Source: Pseudomonas entomophila
GTDB taxonomy: Bacteria > Pseudomonadota > Gammaproteobacteria > Pseudomonadales > Pseudomonadaceae
DNA: 64,000 nt
Direction: 5' to 3'
Assembly: GCF_023277925.1 (NCBI RefSeq)
Contig: NZ_CP063832.1
Location: 186,001 to 250,000 of the forward strand
Below, one piece after another: positions 1 to 9,343 of this stretch. Positions within the stretch are counted from its first letter, which is position 1. The number at the start of each line of letters is the position of its first letter. The notes under the pieces were generated by a model. That model was not told where the DNA came from. It was given only the letters and a program-made list of their open reading frames with translations, and ran no database searches. Position numbers and translations under genes: made by a program.

Positions 1-1201
1 CCAAGTGCGCCGCCATCTGCCCGGCATCCGGCTCGATCCCGGCCACGCAATGCTGCTGGAAGTTGCTGCTGCCATCGGCCAATAGTTCGATCGATTGCAG
101 CAGGTTGTGGATGATCACCGGCTTGAACACGTTCAACTGCAAGTGCCCCTGGCTGGCGGCGAAACCGATCGCCACATCATTGCCCAGCACCTGGCAGGCC
201 AGCATCGACAGCGCCTCGCACTGGGTCGGGTTGACCTTGCCGGGCATGATGGAACTGCCGGGCTCGTTGGCCGGTAGACGGACCTCGGCAAGCCCTGCGC
301 GCGGCCCGGAGCCCAACAGGCGCAAGTCGTTGGCGATTTTCATCAATGCCACGGCGAGGGTTTTCAGTGCGCCGGCCAGGCTGGTCAACGGCTCGTGGCC
401 GGCGAGGGCGGCGAATTTGTTCGGCGCAGTCACGAACGGCAGGCCGGACAGGGCGGCCAGTTCGGCGGCGATGGCTTCGGCGAAACCGTGCGGGGCATTG
501 AGCCCGGTACCGACGGCGGTGCCGCCCTGGGCCAGCTCGCAGACCGCTGGCAATGTCGCGCGGATGGCGCGCTGGGCGTAGTCGAGCTGGGCGACGAACG
601 CCGAGACTTCCTGGCCGAAGGTGATGGGTGTGGCGTCCATCATGTGCGTGCGGCCGGTTTTCACCAGTTTTTCGTGGCGCTCCGACAGCTCCGCCAACCC
701 TGAGGTGAGTTCGCTGATTGCGGGCAACAGCTTCGCGTGTACCGCCTGGGCCGCGGCAATATGCATGGCGGTGGGGAAGCAGTCGTTGGAGCTCTGCGAG
801 CGGTTGACGTGGTCGTTGGGGTGGACCGGTACCTTGCCGCCTCGGCCTTTGCCGGCCAGTTCATTGGCGCGCCCGGCGATCACTTCGTTGACGTTCATGT
901 TGCTCTGGGTGCCGCTGCCGGTCTGCCAGACCACCAGCGGGAACTGGTCGTCGTGTTCGCCATCCAGCACTTCATCGGCAGCCTGTTCGATCAGCCGGGC
1001 GATGTCAGCGGGCAGGTCGCCGTTGCGATCGTTGACCCGCGCCGCCGCTTTCTTGATCAACGCCAGGGCATGCAGCACCGCGAGCGGCATGCGCTCCTTG
1101 CCGATGGCGAAGTTGATCAGCGAACGTTGGGTCTGCGCACCCCAGTAGGCGTCCTCCGGAACTTCGACCGGGCCCAGGCTGTCTGTCTCGATACGGCTCA
1201 T
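1..1201 (-). CDS. fumC: Fumarate hydratase class II (3' end outside window)
   Basis: Class II fumarase interconverts fumarate and L-malate in the TCA cycle as an iron-free cytoplasmic tetramer. The start is the ATG whose complement lies at 1199-1201, and about 400 residues are visible before the window edge cuts off the C-terminus. Superfamily motifs are intact: SSNDCFPTA near residue 137, TGRTHMMD near 182 and the signature [11 protein letters not shown] near 315. It is transcribed away from the DUF2059 gene, with about 150 bp of shared upstream DNA. The GSSxMPxKxN signature alone is shared by argininosuccinate lyase and aspartase, but the opening [14 protein letters not shown] and WGAQTQRS are FumC-like. 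No frameshift is seen. Confidence 0.95.
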   Translation of the reverse strand, partial: MSRIETDSLGPVEVPEDAYWGAQTQRSLINFAIGKERMPLAVLHALALIKKAAARVNDRNGDLPADIARLIEQAADEVLDGEHDDQFPLVVWQTGSGTQSNMNVNEVIAGRANELAGKGRGGKVPVHPNDHVNRSQSSNDCFPTAMHIAAAQAVHAKLLPAISELTSGLAELSERHEKLVKTGRTHMMDATPITFGQEVSAFVAQLDYAQRAIRATLPAVCELAQGGTAVGTGLNAPHGFAEAIAAELAALSGLPFVTAPNKFAALAGHEPLTSLAGALKTLAVALMKIANDLRLLGSGPRAGLAEVRLPANEPGSSIMPGKVNPTQCEALSMLACQVLGNDVAIGFAASQGHLQLNVFKPVIIHNLLQSIELLADGSSNFQQHCVAGIEPDAGQMAAHL

Positions 1202-1354
1202 GCTGCGCTCACTCCTTTGTAGTCCGAAATCGCAGTTTAGGCCCTGATTCGACAGCGCGGTTCCATCGCTCGTCGTGCCACTTGAGCACTTCGCCACCAC
1301 GGCGCAGAATGCTCTACTCTGAGGTACTCGCCTCTCTTTCTTGAAGGAAATGCA

Positions 1355-1873
1355 ATGACCCGTCTTCGTGTCCTCTGTGCCGCCGTTGCCCTGGTCTGCG
1401 CCAGCGGCCAGGTACTCGCTGCAACCCCCAGCCACAATGCCGCCGCCGAGAAATTCCTGACCCTCGCCAATGCCGACAAGCTGGGCACCCCGGTGTACAT
1501 GCAGGTCCAGCAGATGTTCGCCCAGCGTTTCGAGCAAACCAAGGCGCCAGCCTCCAAGAAGTCCGTCCTCGACAGCTACCAGGCCAAGGCCAACGCCGCC
1601 CTGGACAACGCCATTGGCTGGAAGAAGCTCAAGCCGAAGATGGTCGACCTGTACACCGCCACCTTCACCGAAGGCGAGCTGAACGACCTGGTCAAGTTCT
1701 ACGAGTCGCCGCTGGGCAAGAAAGTCCTGCGCGAAATGCCTAAAGTCACCCAGCAATCGGCGCAACTGACCCAGCAAAGCCTGGAACCGGCCGTGCCGGT
1801 GGTGAACAAGCTGCTCGACGACATGACCAAGGAACTCGACCCTAACGCCGGCAAGGCGCCAGCGAAGAAGTGA
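1355..1873 (+). CDS. DUF2059 domain-containing exported protein
   Basis: The 172-residue protein starts with a clear Sec signal peptide (MTRLR, a hydrophobic stretch to about residue 20, then AxA-like cleavage at VLAAT). The mature part is helical and ends in a lysine-rich tail (GKAPAKK). The segment [20 protein letters not shown] at about residues 105-125 is typical of DUF2059, whose function is unknown. A good SD (AAGGAA) precedes the ATG. It is followed after about 10 nt by the BolA-like gene, so the two are probably co-transcribed. A periplasmic location is inferred from the signal peptide. Confidence 0.85.
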   Translation: MTRLRVLCAAVALVCASGQVLAATPSHNAAAEKFLTLANADKLGTPVYMQVQQMFAQRFEQTKAPASKKSVLDSYQAKANAALDNAIGWKKLKPKMVDLYTATFTEGELNDLVKFYESPLGKKVLREMPKVTQQSAQLTQQSLEPAVPVVNKLLDDMTKELDPNAGKAPAKK

Positions 1874-1883
1874 GCCTGACGCG

Positions 1884-2180
1884 ATGAGCATGCAGCAACG
1901 CATCGAACAGCAACTGGCGCCGCTGGCCACGCAACACCTTGAAGTGCACAACGAAAGCCACATGCACAGCCGCGGCCAGGAAACACACTACAAGGCGGTG
2001 CTGGTCAGCGAGCAGTTCGCCGGCCTGAACAGCGTCAAGCGCCACCAGAAGGTCTACGCCACCATGGGTGAGCTGATGGGCGAGATCCACGCCCTGGCCA
2101 TTCATACCTACACGCCCGAAGAGTGGGCGGCGGTCGGCGTGGCGCCGGCCTCGCCGGTGTGCGCCGGCGGCGGGCACTGA
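1884..2180 (+). CDS. BolA family protein
   Basis: This 98-residue BolA/IbaG-type protein belongs to a family that works with monothiol glutaredoxins in iron-sulfur handling and, in E. coli, in cell-shape control. The BolA-fold region spans residues 15-82, including [18 protein letters not shown] and the helix segment [15 protein letters not shown] with the conserved RH dipeptide. The tail after residue 85 ([11 protein letters not shown]) is a non-conserved extension. It follows the DUF2059 gene closely. Which BolA subfamily it belongs to cannot be settled from sequence reading alone. Confidence 0.9.
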   Translation: MSMQQRIEQQLAPLATQHLEVHNESHMHSRGQETHYKAVLVSEQFAGLNSVKRHQKVYATMGELMGEIHALAIHTYTPEEWAAVGVAPASPVCAGGGH

Positions 2181-2196
2181 ATCCTCTCCGTCCTTC

Positions 2197-2205
2197 TGGT
2201 ACAAT
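2197..2205 (+). promoter_or_regulatory. Possible extended -10 promoter element upstream of trhO
   Basis: The sequence TGGTACAAT matches an extended -10 (TGnTAnAAT) just after the bolA-like gene. No convincing -35 is seen, as expected for an extended -10. A transcript from here would carry the REP pair at 2238-2294 in its 5' leader before trhO. Confidence 0.35.
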
Positions 2206-2237
2206 CCGCGTCATTCCCATGGGGGCCGCCGCGCGGT

Positions 2238-2294
2238 CCATCGCCGGCAAGCCAGCTTCTACACGACCTGTAGGAGTCGGCTTGCCGGCGATGG
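2238..2294. repeat. REP pair, GCCGGCAAGCC type
   Basis: Two 26-nt arms (2238-2263 and 2269-2294) form an imperfect inverted repeat around a 5-nt centre. The arms carry the core TCGCCGGCAAGCC, shared with the pairs at 9277, 59080 and 61091. It is intergenic and probably folds into a long hairpin in the trhO leader. Confidence 0.85.
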
Positions 2295-2370
2295 GCTGCG
2301 CAGCAGCCCCTTTGCTTTTGTCAAACCCGGTCCGCCCCTTACGAGGGCAACCACCTGGAGATGCACATCC

Positions 2371-3303
2371 ATGTCCCAACCGATCGTCGTGGCGGCGCTG
2401 TACAAGTTCGTCACCCTGGAAGACTACGTCGAACTGCGTGAGCCCCTGCTCAAGGCCATGACCGACAACGGCGTCAAAGGCACCCTGCTGCTGGCCAACG
2501 AAGGCATCAACGGCACCGTGTCGGCCACCCGCGAAGGCATCGACGCGCTGCTCGCCTGGCTGCGCAACGACCCGCGCCTGGTGGATGTCGACCATAAAGA
2601 GTCGTACTGCGACGAGCAGCCGTTCTACCGCACCAAGGTCAAGCTCAAGAAAGAGATCGTCACCTTGGGCGTGCCGGGCGTGGACCCGAACAAGGCGGTG
2701 GGCACTTATGTCGACCCGAAAGACTGGAACGCCCTGATCAGCGACCCGGAAGTGCTGCTGATCGACACCCGCAACGACTACGAAGTGGCCATCGGTACCT
2801 TCAAGGGCGCCATCGACCCGAAGACCGAAACCTTCCGCGAGTTCCCCGACTACATCAAAGCCAACTTTGACCCGAGCAAGCACAAGAAAGTGGCGATGTT
2901 CTGCACCGGCGGCATCCGCTGTGAGAAAGCCTCCAGCTACATGCTCGGTGAGGGCTTCGAAGCCGTCTATCATCTCAAAGGCGGCATCCTGAAATACTTC
3001 GAGGAAGTACCGCAGGAGGAAAGCCTCTGGGGCGGCGACTGCTTCGTCTTCGACAACCGGGTCACCGTGCGTCACGACCTGAGCGAAGGCGAGTACGACC
3101 AGTGCCACGCATGCCGCCACCCGATCGATGTGAAGGACCGGGAGTCGGAGCACTATTCGCCAGGCGTGAGCTGCCCGCATTGCTGGGACAGCCTGAGCGA
3201 GAAGACCCGGCGCAGCGCCATCGACCGCCAGAAGCAGATCGAACTGGCCAAGGCGCGCAACCAGCCGCACCCGATTGGTTACAACTACAAAGCCGAGGCT
3301 TGA
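2371..3303 (+). CDS. trhO: tRNA uridine(34) hydroxylase, rhodanese family
   Basis: TrhO (YceA family) performs oxygen-dependent hydroxylation of uridine 34 to 5-hydroxyuridine in tRNAs. The 310-residue protein has the N-terminal YceA domain (residues 1-100), a rhodanese domain with [14 protein letters not shown] near 130 and the active-site loop [10 protein letters not shown] with the presumed catalytic Cys178. A C-terminal Cys cluster (CHACRHP, CPHC) lies near 248-275. Length matches the family. The DsbA-like gene follows after 3 nt, so co-transcription is likely. The name rests on family resemblance; older annotations say rhodanese-related sulfurtransferase. Confidence 0.92.
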   Translation: MSQPIVVAALYKFVTLEDYVELREPLLKAMTDNGVKGTLLLANEGINGTVSATREGIDALLAWLRNDPRLVDVDHKESYCDEQPFYRTKVKLKKEIVTLGVPGVDPNKAVGTYVDPKDWNALISDPEVLLIDTRNDYEVAIGTFKGAIDPKTETFREFPDYIKANFDPSKHKKVAMFCTGGIRCEKASSYMLGEGFEAVYHLKGGILKYFEEVPQEESLWGGDCFVFDNRVTVRHDLSEGEYDQCHACRHPIDVKDRESEHYSPGVSCPHCWDSLSEKTRRSAIDRQKQIELAKARNQPHPIGYNYKAEA

Positions 3304-3306
3304 TGC

Positions 3307-3939
3307 ATGTCCGCACGCCTGCTCTATGTGATGGACCCGATGTGCTCCTGGTGCTGGGGTTTCGCCCCGGTGGCCGAGGCATTGATCGCCCAGGCCCGTG
3401 AAGCCGGGGTCGACACCCGGCTGGTGCCGGGCGGCCTGCGCAGCGGTGGCAGCGCCCTGGACGCCTCGACCCGCAAGTACATCCTCGAGCATTGGCAGGC
3501 CGTGCATGACGCCACCGGGCAGCCGTTTCGCTTCGACGGCGCAATGCCCGACGGTTTCGTCTATGACACAGAACCTGCGTGCCGCGCCCTGGTCGCGGCG
3601 CGCGAGCTGGATGGCCAGCGGGCCTGGAGCTTGCTCAAGCTGATCCAGTGTTCGTTCTACGAGCAGGGCGTGGACGTCACCCGCGCCCCGCAACTGGTGG
3701 ATCTGGCCGAGCAGGCCGGGTACGACCGTGAGCCGTTCGCACAGCGTTTTGCCAGCCATGACACTCGTGCCGCCACCAGCGCCGATTTCGCCTGGGTGCA
3801 GGACCTGGGCATCGCCGGCTTCCCCACGCTGCTGGCCGAGCGCAACGGCCAACTGGCGCTGCTGACCAACGGCTACCAGCCGCTGGACAGCCTGCAACCC
3901 TTGCTCGGCCGCTGGCTGCAGCAGGCCGCCTGTGCTTGA
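3307..3939 (+). CDS. DsbA family protein (thioredoxin fold)
   Basis: The 210-residue protein has a DsbA/FrnE-like fold. The opening LLYVMDPMCSWCWGF places a CSWC redox pair at Cys13 and Cys16, and the cis-Pro region is IAGFPTLL near 178. No signal peptide is visible, so a cytoplasmic oxidoreductase or isomerase is more likely than a periplasmic DsbA; the substrate is unknown. It starts 3 nt after trhO and its stop overlaps the GTG start of the ABC transporter by 8 nt, which suggests translational coupling of the three genes. Confidence 0.88.
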   Translation: MSARLLYVMDPMCSWCWGFAPVAEALIAQAREAGVDTRLVPGGLRSGGSALDASTRKYILEHWQAVHDATGQPFRFDGAMPDGFVYDTEPACRALVAARELDGQRAWSLLKLIQCSFYEQGVDVTRAPQLVDLAEQAGYDREPFAQRFASHDTRAATSADFAWVQDLGIAGFPTLLAERNGQLALLTNGYQPLDSLQPLLGRWLQQAACA

Positions 3940-5764
3940 TCTGCCAGGGTCGCCAGACCCTGTGTCAGGGAAGCCCCCTGCTGTGCCTGATCGCCTGAGC
4001 TGGGCGGAAATCCGCCGCCTGGCCCTGCAACACAAGAAAGCCCTGTGGACCGCCAACCTGGTGGCCGTGCTGGCTGCCCTGTGCAGCGTGCCGATCCCGT
4101 TGCTGCTGCCGCTGCTGGTGGATGAGGTGTTGCTGGGGCATGGCGACGCAGCGCTGAAGTGGATGAATAACTTCCTGCCTGCCGGCTGGCAGGTTGCGGC
4201 TGGCTATATTGGCCTGATGCTGTGCGCCACCCTGGGCTTGCGCCTGGCCGCGCTGGCGTTCAACGTGGTCCAGGCCAAGCTGTTCGCCGGCCTGGCCAAG
4301 GATATTGTCTATCGCCTGCGCATCCGCCTGATCGAGCGGCTCAAACGCATTTCGCTCAAGGAATATGAAAGCCTGGGCAGCGGCACCGTGACCACCCACC
4401 TGGTCACCGACTTGGACACCCTCGACAAGTTCGTCGGCGAAACCCTCAGCCGTTTCCTGGTCGCTGTGCTGACACTCACCGGCACCGCCGCGATCCTGAT
4501 CTGGATGCACTGGCAACTGGCGTTGTTGATCCTGCTGTTCAACCCGCTGGTGATCTACTTCACCGTGCAGTTGGGCAAGCGCGTCAAGCACCTGAAGAAG
4601 CTCGAGAACGACAGTACCGCGCGTTTCACCCAGGCGCTGACCGAAACGCTGGACGCTATCCAGGAGATCCGCGCCGGCAACCGCCAGGGGTATTTCCTCG
4701 GGCGCCTGGGCCTGCGCGCCCGCGAGGTGCGTGACTATGCCGTGGCCTCGCAGTGGAAGAGCGATGCCAGTGGCCGTGCCAGCGGCCTGCTGTTCCAGTT
4801 CGGTATCGACATCTTCCGCGCCGCGGCCATGCTCACCGTGCTGTTCTCCGACCTGTCCATCGGCCAGATGCTGGCGGTATTCAGCTACCTGTGGTTCATG
4901 ATCGGCCCGGTGGAGCAGCTGTTGAACCTGCAATACGCCTACTACGCCGCGGGCGGCGCGCTCAGCCGGCTCAATGAACTGCTGGCGCGTGCCGACGAGC
5001 CGCGGTACCCGGCGGCCAGCGATCCGTTCGCCGGGCGTGAGACGGTGGGGCTTGAAGTACGCGACCTGCGTTTTGCCTATGCGGAAGAACCGGTACTCGA
5101 TCAGCTCAACCTGTCCATTGCCCCGGGTGAGAAGGTGGCCATCGTCGGTGCCAGTGGCGGTGGCAAGAGCACCCTGGTGCAGTTGCTGCTTGGGTTGTAC
5201 AGCGCCCAGGCCGGAACCATTCGTTTCGGTGGCGCCAGCTTGCAGGAGATTGGCCTGGAGACGTTGCGCGAGAACGTCGCGGTGGTGCTGCAGCACCCGT
5301 CGCTGTTCAACGACAGCGTGCGTGCCAACCTCACCATGGGCCGTGACTGCAGTGATGAAGCCTGCTGGCAGGCGCTGCGCATCGCCCAGTTGGACGCCAC
5401 CATCGCCGCCTTGCCCCAGGGGTTGGACAGCGTGGTCGGGCGCTCCGGGGTGCGCCTGTCCGGAGGTCAGCGTCAGCGCCTGGCAATCGCCCGCATGGTG
5501 CTGGCCGAGCCCAAAGTGGTCATTCTCGACGAGGCGACCTCGGCACTGGACGCGGCCACCGAGTACAACCTGCATCAGGCTCTGGCGCGTTTCCTAAGTG
5601 GCCGCACCACCTTGATCATCGCCCACCGTCTTTCGGCGGTGAAGCAGGCCGACCGGGTGCTGGTGTTCGATGGCGGGCATGTGGCCGAGGATGGTGGGCA
5701 TCAGCAACTGATCGCCGAAGGTGGGTTGTATGCCAAGCTGTACGGGCATTTGCAGCAGACTTGA
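3932..5764 (+). CDS. ABC exporter, fused permease and ATPase
   Basis: The 610-residue type IV ABC half-transporter has an N-terminal membrane domain (helices between about 40 and 330) and a nucleotide-binding domain. Visible motifs are Walker A GASGGGKST (406-414), a Q-loop at LQHPSLFND, the signature LSGGQRQ near 509, Walker B ILDEATSALD (D533, E534) and an H-loop IIAHRL. It should act as a homodimer exporting lipid, peptide or drug; the substrate cannot be read. The GTG start overlaps the preceding gene. An internal GTG at 3983 would remove a poorly conserved 17-residue leader and is an alternative start. Confidence 0.9.
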   Translation: MLDLPGSPDPVSGKPPAVPDRLSWAEIRRLALQHKKALWTANLVAVLAALCSVPIPLLLPLLVDEVLLGHGDAALKWMNNFLPAGWQVAAGYIGLMLCATLGLRLAALAFNVVQAKLFAGLAKDIVYRLRIRLIERLKRISLKEYESLGSGTVTTHLVTDLDTLDKFVGETLSRFLVAVLTLTGTAAILIWMHWQLALLILLFNPLVIYFTVQLGKRVKHLKKLENDSTARFTQALTETLDAIQEIRAGNRQGYFLGRLGLRAREVRDYAVASQWKSDASGRASGLLFQFGIDIFRAAAMLTVLFSDLSIGQMLAVFSYLWFMIGPVEQLLNLQYAYYAAGGALSRLNELLARADEPRYPAASDPFAGRETVGLEVRDLRFAYAEEPVLDQLNLSIAPGEKVAIVGASGGGKSTLVQLLLGLYSAQAGTIRFGGASLQEIGLETLRENVAVVLQHPSLFNDSVRANLTMGRDCSDEACWQALRIAQLDATIAALPQGLDSVVGRSGVRLSGGQRQRLAIARMVLAEPKVVILDEATSALDAATEYNLHQALARFLSGRTTLIIAHRLSAVKQADRVLVFDGGHVAEDGGHQQLIAEGGLYAKLYGHLQQT

Positions 5765-5787
5765 GATTGTTCGCCCGGCTGTGCCGG

Positions 5788-5857
5788 GCATCGCCAGCGA
5801 GGCTGGCTCCTGCAGGGGCGGGCGTTCCCTGTAGGAGCGGATTTATCCGCGAATGCG
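5788..5857. repeat. Mixed REP pair
   Basis: The left half (CGCCAGCGAGGCTGGCTCC) and right half (GTAGGAGCGGATTTATCCGC) are REP-like units of different types in opposite orientation. It lies between the ABC transporter gene and the GGDEF-EAL gene. Confidence 0.65.
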
Positions 5858-5991
5858 AAAAATCAGGCGCCGACGATACTGGAAAGTTGATATTTTCGGC
5901 GGTCATCCCGCTCCCACAGGCATGGCAAATGGCCTACGCTGTGCTTGTCTAGGTCGATTCGTGCCTTATCTGCCGCAGTGACAGGGACCAC

Positions 5992-8448
5992 ATGAAGGGA
6001 AATCGGACGCTCGAGGCACCAAGGCTGCTGGGTATCATCTGGCCTTTCGTCGCCGTTGTGGTCTTCCAGGTGCTGCTGGGCAGCCTGAGCCTCTATGCGT
6101 TGTCCGCCATGCGCGCCTATGTGGCGGGCGAGAGCCTGTGGTCCAAGGCGCAGAAAGACGCCATCTACTATCTGAGCCTCTATGCCGAGGACCGTGACCC
6201 GCGGACTTTCGAGCGCTACCAGCGGGCCATCCTCGTACCGCAAGGCGACCATGACCTGCGCCTGGCCCTGGATCGCCCCGAACCCGACCTCGAAGCCGCG
6301 CGCAAGGGCATCCTGCAAGGGGGCAACCACCCCGACGACGTGGCCAGGATCATCTGGTTCTACCGCAACTTCCGTCATATCAGCTACATGGAAACCGCCA
6401 TCGACTATTGGGATATCGGTGATGATTACCTGCGCCAGCTCGATGTGCTGGCCATGCAGATGCGTGACGGCTTCGCCGCCGGGGATGTCGAGGCGCGCCA
6501 GGTGCTGGACTGGAAAGCGCATATCGTCGCCATCAACGATGGCGTGACGCCAGCGGCCAAGGCCTTCAGCGATGCCTTGGGTGAAGGCTCGCGGGTGCTG
6601 CTTACCGTGCTGATGCTCACCAACCTGGCCACGGCGCTGTTCCTGATCGCCATGGCCTGGCGGCGTTCGAGCAAGTTGCTGGCCCAGCGCCAGGCCTTCG
6701 CCATTGCGTTGCAGGAGGAGAAGGAGCGGGCGCAGATCACCCTTGAGTCTATCGGTGACGCGGTGATCACCGCCGATGTCGACGGCTGCATCGCCTACAT
6801 GAATCCGGCCGCCGAGCAGTTGACCCATTGGCAGGCCGCCCAGGCACAGGGGCTGCCTTTGGCAGCCTTGTTCAGCCTGCTCGACGAGAACGCCGAAAGC
6901 GACAGTCGCACCCTGGTCGAGCAGGTGCTCAGTGGCAGCCTGAAGGGCGGGGCTGAGCACGCGCGGCTGATCCAGCGCCTGGATGGCAGCACCGTGTCGG
7001 TCAACCTGGTGGGTTCTCCCATCCTCACGGACGGGCAGGTCAGCGGCATTGTCGTGGTGCTGCACGACATGACCCAGGAGCGCCAGTACATCGCCAACTT
7101 GTCCTGGCAGGCCACCCATGACGCGCTCACCGGCCTGGCCAACCGACGCGAGTTCGAGTATCGCCTGGAACAGGCGCTCAATGCCTTGGCCCGTCAGGCC
7201 GGGCGTCATTCGTTGATGTTTCTCGACCTCGATCAGTTCAAGCTGGTCAATGACACGTGTGGGCATGCGGCCGGCGATGAACTGCTGCGGCATATCTGTG
7301 CGGTGCTGCAATCCGGCCTGCGCGAGGGTGACACGCTGGCCCGGCTGGGTGGTGACGAGTTCGGCGTGCTGCTGGAGAGTTGCCCGTCAGATCAGGCCGA
7401 ACGCATCGCCGAGCTCTTGCGCCAAGCGGTGCAAAGCCTGCATTTCGTATGGAAAGGGCGGCCCTTCGTCACCACGGTCAGCATTGGCCTGGTGCACATT
7501 GCCCAGCCGCCCGGCACCCTGGAGGCCTCGCTGCGCGCCGCCGACATGGCCTGCTACATGGCCAAGGAAAAAGGACGCAACCGGGTCCAGGTGTACCATG
7601 CCGACGATAGCGAACTGTCCATGCGTTTCGGCGAGATGGCTTGGATCCAGCGCCTGCACGTGGCCTTGGAGGAGAACCGCTTCTGCCTCTATGCCCAGGA
7701 AATCGCGCCCCTGCGGCCGCAGGAGGGCGCCGGGCATCTCGAGATACTGCTGCGCCTGCATGACGAAAACGGCCGCACCATCCTGCCGGACAGCTTCATA
7801 CCCGCCGCCGAGCGCTATGGCCTGATGACCGCCCTGGATCGCTGGGTGGTGCGCAGTGTGTTCCAGGTGGTGCGCCAGTGCCTGGACGAAGGCCGTGAGG
7901 GGCCGCTGGCGATGTGCGCGATCAACCTGTCGGGGGCGAGTATCGGTGATGACAAGTTCCTCGAGTACCTGCAGCGGCTGTTCGAGGAGTTTTCCATCCC
8001 GCCTTGGTTGATTTGTTTTGAAATTACCGAAACCAGCGCGATCGCCAATCTGGGCAGTGCGATTCGATTCATCAATGAATTGAAGGCACTGGGCTGCAAG
8101 TTCTCCCTGGATGACTTCTGTGCCGGAATGTCGTCATTCGCCTATTTGAAGCATTTGCCTGTAGACTTCCTGAAGATCGACGGAAGTTTCGTTAAGGACA
8201 TGCTCGATGATCCGATCAACCGGGCGATGGTCGAAGTGATCAATCACATCGGCCACGTCATGGGCAAGCGGACCATCGCCGAGTTCGTCGAGACGCCATT
8301 GATCGAGCAGGCGTTGCAGGAGATCGGCGTGGACTACGCCCAGGGTTACCTCATCGAACGCCCGCAGGTCTTCACCTGCGACAGCCTGCAGCGCCAACGG
8401 ATAGCCGCAAGGCCCCTCCTGCACCGGGCGCCGGGGACCTTTCGCTGA
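5992..8448 (+). CDS. Membrane GGDEF-EAL protein (cyclic di-GMP turnover)
   Basis: The 818-residue protein has TM1 (about 13-35), a roughly 170-residue probable sensor region, TM2 (about 202-222), a PAS domain (about 245-365), a GGDEF domain with the intact GGDEF motif at 453-457, and an EAL domain. The EAL signature reads EILLR from Glu584, which fits ExLxR. Other catalytic positions look kept: CFEITET, DDFCAG (usually DDFG), LKIDGSF, AEFVET and AQGYLIERP. Both synthesis and hydrolysis of c-di-GMP are therefore possible. The PAS and N-terminal regions probably sense an unknown signal. It is preceded by a REP pair and followed closely by the TenA-like gene. Confidence 0.92.
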   Translation: MKGNRTLEAPRLLGIIWPFVAVVVFQVLLGSLSLYALSAMRAYVAGESLWSKAQKDAIYYLSLYAEDRDPRTFERYQRAILVPQGDHDLRLALDRPEPDLEAARKGILQGGNHPDDVARIIWFYRNFRHISYMETAIDYWDIGDDYLRQLDVLAMQMRDGFAAGDVEARQVLDWKAHIVAINDGVTPAAKAFSDALGEGSRVLLTVLMLTNLATALFLIAMAWRRSSKLLAQRQAFAIALQEEKERAQITLESIGDAVITADVDGCIAYMNPAAEQLTHWQAAQAQGLPLAALFSLLDENAESDSRTLVEQVLSGSLKGGAEHARLIQRLDGSTVSVNLVGSPILTDGQVSGIVVVLHDMTQERQYIANLSWQATHDALTGLANRREFEYRLEQALNALARQAGRHSLMFLDLDQFKLVNDTCGHAAGDELLRHICAVLQSGLREGDTLARLGGDEFGVLLESCPSDQAERIAELLRQAVQSLHFVWKGRPFVTTVSIGLVHIAQPPGTLEASLRAADMACYMAKEKGRNRVQVYHADDSELSMRFGEMAWIQRLHVALEENRFCLYAQEIAPLRPQEGAGHLEILLRLHDENGRTILPDSFIPAAERYGLMTALDRWVVRSVFQVVRQCLDEGREGPLAMCAINLSGASIGDDKFLEYLQRLFEEFSIPPWLICFEITETSAIANLGSAIRFINELKALGCKFSLDDFCAGMSSFAYLKHLPVDFLKIDGSFVKDMLDDPINRAMVEVINHIGHVMGKRTIAEFVETPLIEQALQEIGVDYAQGYLIERPQVFTCDSLQRQRIAARPLLHRAPGTFR

Positions 8449-8486
8449 ACTTTGCCCGGTCATCACAGGGAATCAAGGAGCTGACA

Positions 8487-9272
8487 GTGATTGACTCGTT
8501 CGTAAGGATCGGACCATTGATGGATCCGGCCAGTTATCCGGATTGGGCCCAGCAACTGATCGAGGATTGCCGCGAAAGCAAACGCCGAGTAGTCGAGCAC
8601 GAGTTCTATCAGCGCCTGCGCGATGGTCAGCTACGGCCGGCCACCCTCCGCCAGTACCTGATAGGTGGCTGGCCGGTGGTCGAGCAGTTCTCGTTGTACA
8701 TGGCCCACAACCTCACCAAGACCCGCTACGCCCGCCACCCAGGAGAAGACATGGCGCGGCGCTGGCTGATGCGCAACATCCGCGTCGAGCTCAACCACGC
8801 TGACTACTGGGTGCACTGGTGCCAGGCCCATGGCATCCACCTGCACGAATTGCAGGCCCAGGAAGTGCCACCCGAGCTCAACGGCCTGAACGACTGGTGC
8901 TGGCGAGTATGCGCCACCGAGTCGCTGGCCATCTCGATGGCGGCCACCAACTACGCCATCGAAGGCGCCACGGGCGAATGGTCGGCGGTGGTCTGCTCGA
9001 CCGACACCTACGCCCAGGGCTTCCCCGAGGAAACCCGCAAGCGTGCGATGAAGTGGCTGAAGATGCACGCCCAGTACGACGATGCCCATCCGTGGGAGGC
9101 GTTGGAGATCATCTGTACGCTGGCCGGCGAGAATCCCACGCTGGGGTTGCGCACTGAGCTGCGCAGGTCTATCTGCAAGAGCTACGACTGCATGTTCCTG
9201 TTCCTGGAGCGTTGCATGCAACTGGAAGGGCGCCAGCAGGGGCGGGTGCGCCCGGCATTGGCAGCGGGCTGA
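8487..9272 (+). CDS. TenA/PqqC-like haem-oxygenase-fold protein
   Basis: The 261-residue all-helical protein resembles the TenA/THI-4 and PqqC superfamily. Recognisable segments are FYQRLRDGQLRPATLRQYLIGGWPVVEQFS, the RVELNHADYWVHWCQAHG region near 95-115, and ATESLAISMAATNYAIEGATGEW near 150, with acidic and His residues that could bind metal. The GTG at 8487 was chosen because AAGGAG ends 6 nt before it; ATG at 8520 is the alternative. It lies 38 nt after the GGDEF-EAL gene and is probably co-transcribed with it. Members are often labelled TenA regulators, but no DNA-binding domain is visible and the reaction is unknown. Confidence 0.75.
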   Translation: MIDSFVRIGPLMDPASYPDWAQQLIEDCRESKRRVVEHEFYQRLRDGQLRPATLRQYLIGGWPVVEQFSLYMAHNLTKTRYARHPGEDMARRWLMRNIRVELNHADYWVHWCQAHGIHLHELQAQEVPPELNGLNDWCWRVCATESLAISMAATNYAIEGATGEWSAVVCSTDTYAQGFPEETRKRAMKWLKMHAQYDDAHPWEALEIICTLAGENPTLGLRTELRRSICKSYDCMFLFLERCMQLEGRQQGRVRPALAAG

Positions 9273-9276
9273 AGCG

Positions 9277-9337
9277 GTTCGCCGGCAAGCCGGCTCCTGC
9301 AAGGTCGATCCCGCAGGAGCCGGCGTGCCGGCGAACA
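9277..9337. repeat. REP pair, GCCGGCAAGCC type
   Basis: Two arms (TTCGCCGGCAAGCCGGCTCC and its near reverse complement) surround about 15 nt. The pair lies between the convergent TenA-like gene and yciK, where it could act as a bidirectional transcription barrier. Confidence 0.85.
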
Positions 9338-9343
9338 GGGCCG

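Noticed and set aside
2035..4056. A 673-codon open frame on the minus strand opposite trhO and the DsbA-like gene.
   Set aside because: It crosses several real + strand genes with strong motifs and has no recognisable domain.
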